64,000 nt of DNA, taken from positions 372,001 to 436,000 of the forward strand of contig NZ_JNCS01000002.1 of assembly GCF_000731985.1 (NCBI RefSeq), read 5' to 3'. Below, piece by piece: positions 16,222 to 25,015 of the stretch (position 1 is the first letter of the stretch; every line of letters starts with the position of its first letter). Origin of the DNA: Natrinema altunense (GTDB lineage: Archaea; Halobacteriota; Halobacteria; Halobacteriales; Natrialbaceae). A program made the position numbers and the translations under genes. Below the pieces are notes generated by a model. It saw nothing but the letters and a program-made list of their open reading frames with translations. It did not search any database and had not been told where the DNA came from.

Positions 16222-17427
16222 ATGAGCGAGCGGAACATCCGAATCGAGTCTATCGACCGGCAAGCGGTCGAGGACCAGGAGGTCGAAATCGTCGAACGAA
16301 AGGGGATCGGACATCCCGACTCTATCTGTGACGGCATCGCCGAGAGCGTCGCGGGAGCGCTCGCACGCGAGTACTTGGATCGCGTCGGCGAAGTACTGCA
16401 CTTCAACACCGACGAGACGCAACTCGTCGCCGGCGAGGCAGCGCCCGCCTTCGGCGGCGGCGAGGTCGTCGACCCGATCTATCTGCTGATCGTCGGCCGC
16501 GCGACCAAACACTACGAGGGCCAGACGATCCCCGCCGAAACCATCGCCCTGCGGGCGGCACGGGAGTACCTCGAGGAGAACATCCCTCAACTGACCGTCG
16601 GCGAGGACGTCGTAGTCGACGTCAAACTCGGCGAGGGAAGCGGCGACCTGCAGGAAGTCTTCGGGGAGGACGAAGTGAGCGTTCCGATGGCCAACGACAC
16701 GAGTTTCGGCGTCGGCCACGCGCCGCTGACCGAGACCGAGCGGATCGTTCTCGAGGCCGAACGGCGACTGAACGGGGCGTACGCTGACGAAAACCCCGAA
16801 CTCGGGCCGGACGTGAAGATCATGGGCAAGCGCGAGGGCGACGAGATCGACGTCACCGTTGCGGCGGCGATGGTCGACGAGTACGTCGCCGATCTCGACG
16901 ACTACGCCGAGGCCGTCGAGTCCGTCCGGGAGTTCGTCGACGACGTGGCGCGCGAGCACACCGACCGCGACGTCGACGTGCACGTCAATACGGCCGACGA
17001 CTACGACGAGGGGTCGATCTATCTCACGGTCACCGGAACGTCCGCCGAGCAGGGCGACGACGGCTCCGTCGGCCGCGGGAACCGCGCAAACGGGCTCATC
17101 ACGCCCAACCGTTCGATGTCGATGGAAGCGACCAGCGGCAAGAATCCGGTCAATCACATCGGGAAGATCTACAACCTGCTCTCGACGGAGATCGCCGAAG
17201 AGGTCGTCAGCGAGGTCGACGGCATCCGCGACCTGCGCGTGCGTCTCCTGTCGCAGATCGGCCGGCCGATCGACCAGCCCCACGTCGCCGACGTACAGGT
17301 CGTTACCGACGAGGGCATCACGGTATCCGACGTGGAGGACGACGCCGCCGCGATCGTCGATCGGGAACTCGCGAACGTGACCGAAATCACGCGTAGCGTG
17401 ATCGACGGCGAACTCTCGACGTTCTAA
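16222..17427 (+). CDS. mat: Archaeal S-adenosylmethionine synthetase
   Basis: This 401-residue enzyme is of the archaeal methionine adenosyltransferase family, which is distinct from bacterial MetK. Landmarks are [52 protein letters not shown], and the late [20 protein letters not shown] and [12 protein letters not shown] blocks. It makes S-adenosylmethionine from methionine and ATP in the cytoplasm. This is the methyl donor that the methyltransferase at 48068 and many others consume. Length and motifs are complete. Confidence 0.96.
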   Translation: MSERNIRIESIDRQAVEDQEVEIVERKGIGHPDSICDGIAESVAGALAREYLDRVGEVLHFNTDETQLVAGEAAPAFGGGEVVDPIYLLIVGRATKHYEGQTIPAETIALRAAREYLEENIPQLTVGEDVVVDVKLGEGSGDLQEVFGEDEVSVPMANDTSFGVGHAPLTETERIVLEAERRLNGAYADENPELGPDVKIMGKREGDEIDVTVAAAMVDEYVADLDDYAEAVESVREFVDDVAREHTDRDVDVHVNTADDYDEGSIYLTVTGTSAEQGDDGSVGRGNRANGLITPNRSMSMEATSGKNPVNHIGKIYNLLSTEIAEEVVSEVDGIRDLRVRLLSQIGRPIDQPHVADVQVVTDEGITVSDVEDDAAAIVDRELANVTEITRSVIDGELSTF

Positions 17428-17563
17428 GCCCTTAGTTGTCCGCACGCCGGCCGGTCGTGCCACCCGTGGTACCGACCCGAAACCGGCACGATACGTCCGT
17501 TGTCGGAATCATCAAGCGTCCGGCCAGTGAACGGTGTTACGAATCGAAGCGCAGCGATTTCGT

Positions 17564-18823
17564 ATGGCTGACTCGAGCGAGCACCCGAGATCACGTTCCG
17601 TCGTCTACGCCGTCGTCGCGAGTACCTTCTTCGTCGGCTTCGGCGGCGGCGTCGTCTTCCCGATCCTGCCGAACCTCGGGGAGGTACTGGGGATTTCGGC
17701 GTTCGTGGTCGGCGTCATCCTCTCGGCGAATCGCTGGACACGATTGGTAGCCAACGGGCCGGCGGGCGTTCTCGTCGACCGGATCGGCACCCGGAAACCG
17801 TTCGTCATCGGGCTGGCGATCGAAGGCCTCGCGACGTTCGGCTACGTGATCGCGATCCGCTCTGCGGTTCCGGAGGGCTGGTTCGTCCTCGCACGGGTCA
17901 CGTGGGGGATCGGCAGCGCGCTCGTGTTCGCCACGGCGTATACGATCACCGCCGACGTCAGCGAGGCCAGCTCGCGCGGGACGAGCATGGGCATCGTCCG
18001 TGCCGGAATCACGTTCGGCTTCCCCGCCGGCATGGTTCTCGGCGGGCTCGTCAGCGAGGCCTACAGCAACGCGACGGCGTTCGTTCTCGCGGCCTCCTTC
18101 GCCGCCCTCGCGAGCGTCATCGCCTTCTTCATCGTTCCGGAGACCCATGTCGAGACCGCCGGCTCGTCGATCAGCCCCTGGGACCTCGAGACGACGCTCC
18201 CCGCACTCACCGTCGGCCTGGTCAACTTCGGGCTCTACTTCGCGTACATCGGCGTCCTCTTCTCGACGCTCGTCCTCTACCTCGAGGTCGAATCGGTGAC
18301 CCTGTCGCTCGAAATCGCGGGCTACGGTATCGACTACGGCGAACAGGGGACCTCGGGGCTACTGATGGCGGTTTCCGCTCTCTCGGGGGCAGTCTTTACC
18401 ATCGCCGGCGGCAAGCTCAGCGATGCCGTCGGTGCCCGCGTGCCCGTCCTGATCGGATTTCTGGCGATCAGTTGTGCCGGCTTCGCCGTGCTCACGGTCG
18501 CCCCCTCCTTCGGAGCCGTCGTCCTCGCGTGTGCCCTCATCGGCGCGGGACAGGGCGGCGTCGGCGGCCCGCTGACAGCCCTCCTCGCCGATCTCACGCC
18601 CGAGGATCGGATGGGCAGGGCGATGGGGACGAACAACATCTTCGGCGATGTCGGTGGCGGTCTCGGGCCGCTGGTATCGCTCCCCGTCGCTAACGCGGTC
18701 GGGTACGACGTGCTGTACGCGCTCAGCGCGCTCATCCCGCTGTTGGCCGGGGCCGTTCTCGTCGCCGGAATCTACTCCTACACCGGCCACCTGAGCCCGA
18801 CGGTCGACGAGTCCATCGTCTGA
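17564..18823 (+). CDS. Major facilitator superfamily transporter
   Basis: This 419-residue protein has twelve predicted membrane helices and the MFS loop 2-3 motif variant (GPAGVLVDRIGTRKPF), a second related motif after helix 8 (GGKLSDAVGARVP), and GRAMGTNNIFGDVGGGLGP near helix 11. The pattern fits drug/sugar exporters of the DHA1 type, but the substrate cannot be assigned. The ATG at 17564 is preferred to 17534 because it places a short hydrophilic tail before helix 1. It is monocistronic. Confidence 0.88.
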   Translation: MADSSEHPRSRSVVYAVVASTFFVGFGGGVVFPILPNLGEVLGISAFVVGVILSANRWTRLVANGPAGVLVDRIGTRKPFVIGLAIEGLATFGYVIAIRSAVPEGWFVLARVTWGIGSALVFATAYTITADVSEASSRGTSMGIVRAGITFGFPAGMVLGGLVSEAYSNATAFVLAASFAALASVIAFFIVPETHVETAGSSISPWDLETTLPALTVGLVNFGLYFAYIGVLFSTLVLYLEVESVTLSLEIAGYGIDYGEQGTSGLLMAVSALSGAVFTIAGGKLSDAVGARVPVLIGFLAISCAGFAVLTVAPSFGAVVLACALIGAGQGGVGGPLTALLADLTPEDRMGRAMGTNNIFGDVGGGLGPLVSLPVANAVGYDVLYALSALIPLLAGAVLVAGIYSYTGHLSPTVDESIV

Positions 18824-18865
18824 AGCGCTGGCGCTTCCGCGGCCGAATCCCGTCCTCGTAATGCC

Positions 18866-18872
18866 CTTATAG
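18866..18872 (+). promoter_or_regulatory. TATA box of thiI
   Basis: CTTATAG lies about 23 nt before the ATG at 18895, fitting a leaderless transcript. Confidence 0.55.
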
Positions 18873-18894
18873 CCCCAACCATCTATCACAGTCC

Positions 18895-20073
18895 ATGCAC
18901 CCACCGGGAGCCGACACCGTCCTCGTCCGCCACGGGGACCTCAACACAAAGAGCAATACGGTCAAGCGGTACATGGAGGACCTCCTCGCGGAGAACATAG
19001 AGGCCTTGTTGGCGGATCGGTCGGTTCCGGGCGAGGTCGAGCGCCGGTGGAACCGGCCGCTGATCCACACGAGCGAGGACGCCGTCGAAGCGGCGACCGA
19101 CGCCGCGACGGACGCCTTCGGCGTCGTCTCCGCCAGCCCCGCCCTGACGGTCAGCACGGAGCAAGCGCGCATTCTCGAGGCGGTCGCGGAAACGGCCCGC
19201 GAACACTACGACGGCGGGACGTTCGCGGTCGACGCCCGCCGGGCGGACAAGAGTCTGCCCTACGACAGCGAGGACCTGGCTCGCGACGCCGGGAACGCGA
19301 TCTGGGAGGCCGTCGACGACGAGTTCGAACCCGCGGTCGACCTCGACGACCCCGATCTCACGTTCGGCATCGAGGTACGCGCGGACATCGCGTTCGTCTA
19401 CCTCGAGCAGGTCGACGGGCCGGGCGGGCTCCCGCTTGGTTCCCAAGAGCCGGTCATCGCGCTGGTCAGTGGCGGGATCGACTCGCCGGTCGCGGCCTAC
19501 GAAATGATGAAACGCGGGAGTCCGGTCGTCCCGGCGTACGTCGCCCTCGGGGATTACGGCGGGATCGACCACGAGGCCCGCGCGATGGAAACGGTGCGCC
19601 TCCTCTCGGCGTACGCACCGAACTTCGACATGCAGGCCTATCGGGTTCCGGGTGGCGAAACGGTGGCCCTGCTGGTCGAGGAGATGGAACAGGGCCGTAT
19701 GCTCTCCCTGCGGCGGTTCTTCTACCGCGCCGCCGAGACGCTGGCCGAACGCATCGACGCGGACGGCATCGTCACCGGCGAGGCCGCCGGTCAGAAGTCG
19801 AGCCAGACGATCCGGAACCTCGGCGTCACCAGCCGCGCGACCCGACTCCCGATCCACCGCCCGCTATTGACCCGTGACAAACAATACATCGTCGCCCAGG
19901 CCCGCGAGATCGGCACCTTCACCGACTCGACGATCGACGCCGGCTGCAACCGCGTCACCCCCGACCAGGTCGAGACCAACGCCCGACTGAAACCGTTGCT
20001 GGACGCCGAGCCCGACGACCTGCTCGAGCGCGCCGAAGACGCGGCAGCGGACGCGGAACTGGTCGACCCCTGA
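18895..20073 (+). CDS. thiI: tRNA 4-thiouridine synthase ThiI
   Basis: This 392-residue protein has an N-terminal ferredoxin-like region (LVRHGDLNTKSN), a THUMP domain (about residues 60-165) and a PP-loop pyrophosphatase with SGGIDSP at residues 192-198. It adenylates U8 of tRNA for sulfur insertion. It lacks the C-terminal rhodanese domain of the Escherichia coli enzyme, as is usual for archaea, so sulfur must come from another donor. Segments GEAAGQKSSQT and IHRPLLTRDKQ are typical family blocks. The stop is followed by a T-rich terminator. Confidence 0.95.
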   Translation: MHPPGADTVLVRHGDLNTKSNTVKRYMEDLLAENIEALLADRSVPGEVERRWNRPLIHTSEDAVEAATDAATDAFGVVSASPALTVSTEQARILEAVAETAREHYDGGTFAVDARRADKSLPYDSEDLARDAGNAIWEAVDDEFEPAVDLDDPDLTFGIEVRADIAFVYLEQVDGPGGLPLGSQEPVIALVSGGIDSPVAAYEMMKRGSPVVPAYVALGDYGGIDHEARAMETVRLLSAYAPNFDMQAYRVPGGETVALLVEEMEQGRMLSLRRFFYRAAETLAERIDADGIVTGEAAGQKSSQTIRNLGVTSRATRLPIHRPLLTRDKQYIVAQAREIGTFTDSTIDAGCNRVTPDQVETNARLKPLLDAEPDDLLERAEDAAADAELVDP

Positions 20074-20082
20074 GTCCCTCAC

Positions 20083-20088
20083 TTTTTT
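20083..20088 (+). terminator. Oligo-T terminator after thiI
   Basis: A run of six T lies 10 nt after the thiI stop. Archaeal RNA polymerase terminates at such U-runs without needing a hairpin. Confidence 0.55.
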
Positions 20089-20147
20089 CCGTCCTTGCCT
20101 TGATTCATGCCAACACATTCTATAATCCGGATGTGAATAAGATTATG

Positions 20148-20167
20148 AATTCTCAAATATGAGAATT
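20148..20167. promoter_or_regulatory. Perfect palindrome upstream of C45-family gene (operator candidate)
   Basis: AATTCTCA and TGAGAATT form an 8-bp perfect inverted repeat around an AATA spacer. It ends 4 nt before a TATA-like TTGTATAGTT (20171-20180), and the ATG follows at 20200. A palindrome in the BRE/TATA zone is the usual place for an archaeal repressor or activator site. Confidence 0.5.
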
Positions 20168-20199
20168 ATTTTGTATAGTTGGGATCAATTACATTCGTT

Positions 20200-21222
20200 A
20201 TGAATGAATATAATATCGGCGGAGATTACTACGGAATGGGCCGACAGTTCGGTACTCAATTAGAACGGGAGGGAGTGACACTCGATTCGGTCTCGGCAGA
20301 GCCAGTAGACCGACACGAGGAGATGCTTCAGTTCGCTCGTGACTGCGAGCCATTCGTTGAGATGCACGCTCCCGAACTACTTCAGGAACTCCGAGGGATC
20401 GCCGACTGTACGGATGTCGATCCGCAGGCCGTCAAAAGCATTCCGCTAGCCTTGAACGCCGATCCGGGGTGCTCCCTCGTTGCGATTTCGCCCGACCACA
20501 CTGAGAGTGACGTACCGCTGTTCGGTCGCAATCACGACTTTTACCCCTCGTTCCGTGACTACTCGAAGTTATTCTACACTTCCCCAAAAGACGGTCTCGC
20601 TAGTGTCGGTTGCGCACACAACTTCGTCGGTCGTCTTGACGGTATCAACGAGGCTGGACTCGCCATCGGTTTCTCGGGGGTTCCCACGGATGAGTACGCA
20701 CCGGGCTTTATGTGGCCGCTAGCAGTCCGGACCGTCCTCGACACCTGTCACACGGTATCGGAAGCGGCCTCATGGTTAGAGCAACTCCCTCACGCACAAA
20801 ACGTGAATTTTCTCGTCACGGATGCGACGGGCAATATCGCGTTAGTTGAGGCGAGTCCTACTGCAGTAAATACGATACGGCCGGACGATGGGTTTGTAAG
20901 GGCGACGAATCAGTTCACCTCGGAATCGATGCAGCGACACCAGCCTGCCGCCAGAGTTCCAGCGGATTGCCCCCGATTCCAGAGACTCGGAGAATGGTTT
21001 CGCGCTCGCCACACTCCGCTTGGATTAGATGACCTCCAGACTGTCATGGGAGAATCCGAGACGGGAGTTTGTTGGCGAACCGATGATCACGAAGGAAACG
21101 ACCCACGCTGCACAATTTGGTCGTGGACGATGGAAGTGGGCAGCGGGACCGCCCTTCTTGCACGCGATTCTCCAGCCGAGACGGATTATGTGCCGATCAC
21201 CGTGCCGGACTCATCGCGGTAA
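20200..21222 (+). CDS. C45-family peptidase/acyltransferase-like (Ntn hydrolase)
   Basis: This 340-residue protein resembles acyl-CoA:6-aminopenicillanate acyltransferase and related linear-amide hydrolases. It has DPGCSLVAIS with Cys91 as the candidate nucleophile, LFGRNHDFYPS soon after, then NEAGLAIGFSG and FLVTDATGNIALVEASP. These blocks are typical of C45 enzymes, which cleave amide bonds and often self-process at the Cys. There is no signal peptide. Base composition is clearly lower in GC than the neighbours, and third positions are often A/T, which suggests acquisition by transfer. The ATG at 20200 is chosen over a TTG at 20179 because of the TATA spacing. Confidence 0.8.
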   Translation: MNEYNIGGDYYGMGRQFGTQLEREGVTLDSVSAEPVDRHEEMLQFARDCEPFVEMHAPELLQELRGIADCTDVDPQAVKSIPLALNADPGCSLVAISPDHTESDVPLFGRNHDFYPSFRDYSKLFYTSPKDGLASVGCAHNFVGRLDGINEAGLAIGFSGVPTDEYAPGFMWPLAVRTVLDTCHTVSEAASWLEQLPHAQNVNFLVTDATGNIALVEASPTAVNTIRPDDGFVRATNQFTSESMQRHQPAARVPADCPRFQRLGEWFRARHTPLGLDDLQTVMGESETGVCWRTDDHEGNDPRCTIWSWTMEVGSGTALLARDSPAETDYVPITVPDSSR

Positions 21223-21234
21223 GTCCGTCTATTA

Positions 21235-21441
21235 TTACAATGGCGAACGGTCTGTTCGAACTACAGACGCATTTAGCGAAGGAGTGAGGTTCATTATCCG
21301 ACAAGGCCGTTCCATGGAGTGGCAGACCCTCTCATTATCGGTTAGATCTCCCCTTTCTCTAGATACAGTTGTATAGCGGAAACCCGTAATTCGATCGAAC
21401 TGCTGTTCGCAAACGCCACACACGGAAGGCGAAACCGACAT
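21235..21441 (-). CDS. Possible small Cys-motif protein or remnant (68 residues)
   Basis: The open frame starts at 21441 with MSVSPSVCGVCEQQFDRITGF and has a CxxC pair at residues 8-11 and two later Cys (near residues 40 and 47). A CxxC followed by a Phe-Asp segment resembles short haloarchaeal zinc-finger proteins. Only the first 25 residues look protein-like, and the rest is weak. It is divergent from the DUF5804 gene. It may be a genuine small protein, a decayed gene or chance. Confidence 0.3.
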   Translation of the reverse strand: MSVSPSVCGVCEQQFDRITGFRYTTVSRERGDLTDNERVCHSMERPCRIMNLTPSLNASVVRTDRSPL

Positions 21442-21461
21442 TACGCCGTCGCTCCCACCAC

Positions 21462-22094
21462 ATGATAGTGACCCGCGTCTGTCTCATCGGCGAGGCCGGG
21501 ACCAATCTCCAGTACGAACTCCTCTCGCGGGAAACGGCTCGCGAGGCGCTGTCGACCTACGACCTGGAGCGGCCCGTCGAGAACTCGCTGGCCGTCCGGA
21601 CGGTCAGCATCGGTGCTGCCGTCTCGCTGCTGAACGACCTGAACTGGTATCTCACCAGGTTCGTCGACGAGGCGCTCGTTCAGGACCCCAGCATCAGCGA
21701 CGACGACTGGCTCTCGCGGTCGCTGGCCACGCAACTTCGGAACGGCGATATCGAACCCGAGGCTACCGCCGAATTCTGCAAGGTTTACGGCCTCGAGCGA
21801 GTGGATGCGGGGTCGGAGCCGGCTGCCGACGATGCTACCGGGACCGGCGACCACCGGGCGGACGCCGACGGCGGCGCGAAGGCGTCCGATGGCCCCGAAA
21901 CGGGGACCGGAAGCGACCCGGGTGCCGGGATGAGCGACTCGAGCAGGGCCGATCGGGCGGGCGTCGCCGAGCCGACACACAGACTCGTCGAACCGCTGTA
22001 CGTACGCCGGGTCGACGGCGAGATTCCCGAGTATGATCTGCGGGACGTCGAGGACACCCTCGTCGTCCGGCTAACCGAAGCCGAGTACTCGTAA
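21462..22094 (+). CDS. DUF5804 family protein with disordered insertion
   Basis: This is a 210-residue protein. Residues 1-110 match the small haloarchaeal DUF5804 family (VCLIGEAGTNLQYELLSRETAREALSTYD in two pieces, then LLNDLNWYLTRFVDEALV and DDWLSRSLATQLRNG). Family members are usually about 110 residues. Here a Gly/Asp/Ala-rich insert (about residues 120-165) separates the core from a C-terminal strand region (EPLYVRRVDGEIPEYD). No catalytic motif is visible and function is unknown. It is cytoplasmic and alone in its transcription unit. Confidence 0.75.
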   Translation: MIVTRVCLIGEAGTNLQYELLSRETAREALSTYDLERPVENSLAVRTVSIGAAVSLLNDLNWYLTRFVDEALVQDPSISDDDWLSRSLATQLRNGDIEPEATAEFCKVYGLERVDAGSEPAADDATGTGDHRADADGGAKASDGPETGTGSDPGAGMSDSSRADRAGVAEPTHRLVEPLYVRRVDGEIPEYDLRDVEDTLVVRLTEAEYS

Positions 22095-22154
22095 CTCGGT
22101 TTTCGAGGCCGGTCTCGACGGACATCCCGACGACTGTCCCGCGGACGTGCGACC

Positions 22155-22832
22155 CTACTCGTCGGCGGCTGTCTCGTCCGAGCTATTCGACGACTCGGCA
22201 CCCGTGCTCTCGGACGCGGTATCGTGCGACACTGACAACTGGCGCGACTCGCCGTTCCGATCCTCGATGGTCGCCGAGACGGTCGTCAGGCGCTGCCCAT
22301 CGAACGTCGCCCGAACGAGGCGTCCGACGGTCGTCTCTTGCGTGATACAGGCCTCGTCGTCGTCGCTCGTCTCGCGGACTGCCCCATCGAGGACGACCTG
22401 CTCGTCCTCGGCAGCGATCGACTCGAGCGCCAGTTCGTGGCAGGGGGTGGGAGCGCCGGCCTCGAGTGACACGAGGATCGACGTCTCGAAATCGGTCTCG
22501 TCGACGAACGTCTCGAGGGAGTCGGCGGTTCGATCCCGCTCGGCGAGCCAGTCCGTGGCTGAGTCATCGTCCCCGAGCAGGTTCAGTTGGGGCGATGTCG
22601 ACCGCTTCGAGTACCGGTACGTCCGGGAGTCGGAGCCGGCCAACTCGGTGGCTTGTCCGTCGCCGTCGCCACCGTCTTCGGGGTCGTCATCGCTCGACGG
22701 CGCTCCGGAATCGCCGTCGGTTTCGGTCTCGTTCGACGGCGAGTCCTCGGCATCGTCGCCGAGACAACCGGCGGAGAGTGCGATCACGGACGCGGTTCCA
22801 CAGAGCAGGGCACGTCTCGAGGGGGCTGTCAT
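22155..22832 (-). CDS. Tat-exported lipoprotein of unknown function
   Basis: This 225-residue protein starts at 22832 with MTAPSRRALLCG, a twin-arginine signal followed by a hydrophobic stretch and the lipobox LSAGC (Cys about residue 22). An Asp/Glu/Ser-rich disordered linker of about 50 residues follows, then a compact domain of roughly 120 residues with two Cys (in TPCHEL and EACITQ) that could form a disulfide. It is probably an extracellular lipid-anchored protein, with no recognisable enzymatic motif. A longer in-frame start upstream would hide the signal peptide and is rejected. Confidence 0.75.
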   Translation of the reverse strand: MTAPSRRALLCGTASVIALSAGCLGDDAEDSPSNETETDGDSGAPSSDDDPEDGGDGDGQATELAGSDSRTYRYSKRSTSPQLNLLGDDDSATDWLAERDRTADSLETFVDETDFETSILVSLEAGAPTPCHELALESIAAEDEQVVLDGAVRETSDDDEACITQETTVGRLVRATFDGQRLTTVSATIEDRNGESRQLSVSHDTASESTGAESSNSSDETAADE

Positions 22833-22957
22833 AGTACTACCTAATACGCACTCGTAAGTAAAAGGCATTCGGCTAGCTGAAAGAAAGGTTTTCGTTACGG
22901 CGGGTGCGTTTTCGCCTGGCGTTCACGTGGTCACTGACGGCCGCGACGGCCGAGGCG

Positions 22958-23941
22958 TCAGTCGAAGAGGCCGGTCGAGAGATAGCGTTCGCCGCTGTCC
23001 CAGAAGACGGTGACGACGAGCGGGCAGTCGTCGGCCATCCGTCCGCCGTCGGTCTCCGGCGAAGCCGGCTGCTGGCCTTCGTCGAACGCGGTCGGGACCT
23101 CCGGACACTCGCGGTCCGGCTCGGCGATCTCGCGTGCGACGCGCTGGGAGACGAGACTCGTCGCGCCGCTCGACTGACCGACGAGGACTCCCTCCTCGCG
23201 GGCGAGTCGACGACACTCGTCTTCGGCGTCCTCGAGCGCCACGGTCTCGACGCGATCGAGGAGATCGAGGTCGAGGTTGTCGCTGACGAAACCGGGCCCC
23301 ATCCCCTGGAACTCGTCGCTGCCGGATTCGCCGGTCGAGAGGACGGCGTTGCGCTCGGGTTCGACGGCGACGATCTCGACGTCGGGGAACTCCTCGCGGA
23401 GCCGGCGGCCGATGCCCGAGATCGTTCCGCCGGTGCCGACGCCGGCGACGAAGGCATCGACCTCGCGGTCGCCGACCTGCTCGATGATCTCCTCGCCGGT
23501 CGTCTGATAGTGTGCTTCGGGGTTTGCGGGGTTCTCGAACTGCCCGAGTTGGATCGCACCCTGGGCCTCGAGTTCCGCCGCTCGAGCGCGGGCGTCGGCC
23601 ATCTCCCCCTCGACGAGTTCGAGGTCGGCCCCGTAAGCGGACAGCAGCCGCTGGCGTTCCGTGGACTTGTCCGCCGGCATGACGATCGTCAGGTCGTAGT
23701 CGCGGGCGGCCGCGACGAGCGCGAGTCCGATGCCGGTGTTCCCGCTCGTCGGCTCGACGAGCCAGTCGCCGGGTTCGATCAGCCCGTCGCGCTCGGCGGC
23801 CCGAATCATCTCGCGGGCCGGCCGGTCCTTGGCCGAGCCGCCGGGGTTGAACGATTCGATCTTCGCGGCGACCGTCGCACCCGCCGGCGAGTCGACCTGG
23901 ACCAGCGGCGAGCCGATCGTGTCCAGGATGCTCCCTTTCAT
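22958..23941 (-). CDS. cysK: Cysteine synthase (PLP-dependent)
   Basis: This 327-residue enzyme has the PLP-lysine motif NPGGSAKDR with Lys38, the phosphate-binding TSGNTG (residues 65-70), GVGTGGTISGIGRRL and a late SSGAT motif. It condenses O-acetylserine (or O-phosphoserine in some archaea) with sulfide to give cysteine, and the acyl donor cannot be deduced here. The C terminus (CPLVVTVFWDSGERYLST) is the normal family end. The ATG at 23941 directly precedes the conserved SILDTIGSPLV start. It is divergently transcribed from the VOC gene. Confidence 0.93.
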   Translation of the reverse strand: MKGSILDTIGSPLVQVDSPAGATVAAKIESFNPGGSAKDRPAREMIRAAERDGLIEPGDWLVEPTSGNTGIGLALVAAARDYDLTIVMPADKSTERQRLLSAYGADLELVEGEMADARARAAELEAQGAIQLGQFENPANPEAHYQTTGEEIIEQVGDREVDAFVAGVGTGGTISGIGRRLREEFPDVEIVAVEPERNAVLSTGESGSDEFQGMGPGFVSDNLDLDLLDRVETVALEDAEDECRRLAREEGVLVGQSSGATSLVSQRVAREIAEPDRECPEVPTAFDEGQQPASPETDGGRMADDCPLVVTVFWDSGERYLSTGLFD

Positions 23942-24131
23942 TGACCCGCAGTACGGTGTCCAGACGTAAACCCGTGCTGGACAGAGGCAGGACGTGCCGG
24001 TGTATCGGCTCGCCCGATCGAATCCGCCGGAGAGTGACGGCGTTCGGTGCTCGCGTCCCGGCCCGACACGGCCGGCGACGACCGCTCGCCGACCGCAGCC
24101 GATTTGTGTCGCTGTGACACAGGTAGCCGGT

Positions 24132-24461
24132 ATGGACGGCATCGTGTTCTTTCGGACGGAGCGCCACGACGACGTGATCGAGTTCTATCGCGACCTCGGT
24201 GCCGAGATCTGGCTCGAGCAACCGGAGTGTACCATCCTCGAAGCGGGCTCGTTCCGCGTTGGTTTCTGCGCCGGATCGGAGGCGGATACCGAGGGGATCG
24301 TCACGTTCGTCTTCGACGGTCGCGACGGCGTCGACGAACTGTACGAGCAGTTGGAGGCCCGTGCGGACGGCGAACCCCAGTTCAACGATACGTACGACAT
24401 TTACCAGTTCTTTGCGTCCGATCCCGAGGGACGAACCGTCGAGTTCCAGACGTTCGAGTGA
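24132..24461 (+). CDS. VOC superfamily (glyoxalase-like) protein
   Basis: This 109-residue, single-domain protein has two beta-alpha-beta-beta-beta units: VIEFYRDLGAEIWLEQPECTIL, and later YQFFASDPEGRTVEFQTF. The ending Asp-Pro-Glu-Gly-x-x-x-Glu-Phe is the classical VOC C-terminal motif, in which the Glu can ligate a metal. Stand-alone members include glyoxalases and resistance proteins. Substrate is unknown. It sits between cysteine synthase (divergent) and a thioredoxin-like gene. Confidence 0.85.
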   Translation: MDGIVFFRTERHDDVIEFYRDLGAEIWLEQPECTILEAGSFRVGFCAGSEADTEGIVTFVFDGRDGVDELYEQLEARADGEPQFNDTYDIYQFFASDPEGRTVEFQTFE

Positions 24462-24558
24462 TCGCTGCTCGCCTCGAATCCCGGCGATCCGCGAGCGGGC
24501 CGCGCCGGACTGCCGTCGAAGCATCGCCGTTAAGCCCGCCCGGACGCAAGCCGTGCGT

Positions 24559-24933
24559 ATGAGTCTCGAGACCATGCGGCCGAACCCCACGTGGGATGCG
24601 GCCAGCTACGAGGACGCAGTCGACACGCTCGCGGCCCACAGCGACGAACTGGTGTACACGGTCTGGGGTGGCGACTGGTGTAAGGACTGTCGCGCTCTCC
24701 TGCCTGACTTCGGCGCGGCGCTCGAGGCCGCCGCGGTCCCCGACGACCGTATCGAGGAACTCTCCGTCGATCAGGACAAGCAGGGGCCGGGCGTCGAGGA
24801 GTACGGCATCGAGTACATCCCGACGATCGTCGTCGAAACCGACGACGGCGAGGAGATCGTCCGCTTCGTCGAGGAGGAAGACGTGCCACCGGCCGTCTGG
24901 CTAGCCGAGCAACTCGAGGACGAACTCGCGTAA
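24559..24933 (+). CDS. Thioredoxin-family protein with WCKDC active site
   Basis: This is a 124-residue thioredoxin fold. The strand VYTVWGGDW leads into the active site WCKDC, and the cis-proline loop is YIPTIVV. The WCKDC centre is unusual compared with WCGPC. It is cytoplasmic, with no signal. It probably acts as a thiol-disulfide oxidoreductase. It is convergent with the DUF255 protein, which also has a thioredoxin-like domain. Confidence 0.88.
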   Translation: MSLETMRPNPTWDAASYEDAVDTLAAHSDELVYTVWGGDWCKDCRALLPDFGAALEAAAVPDDRIEELSVDQDKQGPGVEEYGIEYIPTIVVETDDGEEIVRFVEEEDVPPAVWLAEQLEDELA

Positions 24934-25015
24934 CGCCGCCGGTTTCGGCCTCGAACCGACCGTCTTTCGAATCGCTATCCGCGCGCCCAGACGCGTCGCC
25001 CCTCGAGTATCGGCC

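Noticed and set aside
16174-16222. Longer S-adenosylmethionine synthetase start at 16174
   Set aside because: The TATA box at 16191-16197 lies inside the proposed extension and the family starts at the later Met.
20100-21461. Insertion sequence or integrated element around the low-GC islet
   Set aside because: No transposase, integrase, terminal repeats or tRNA attachment site is visible, only an atypical gene.
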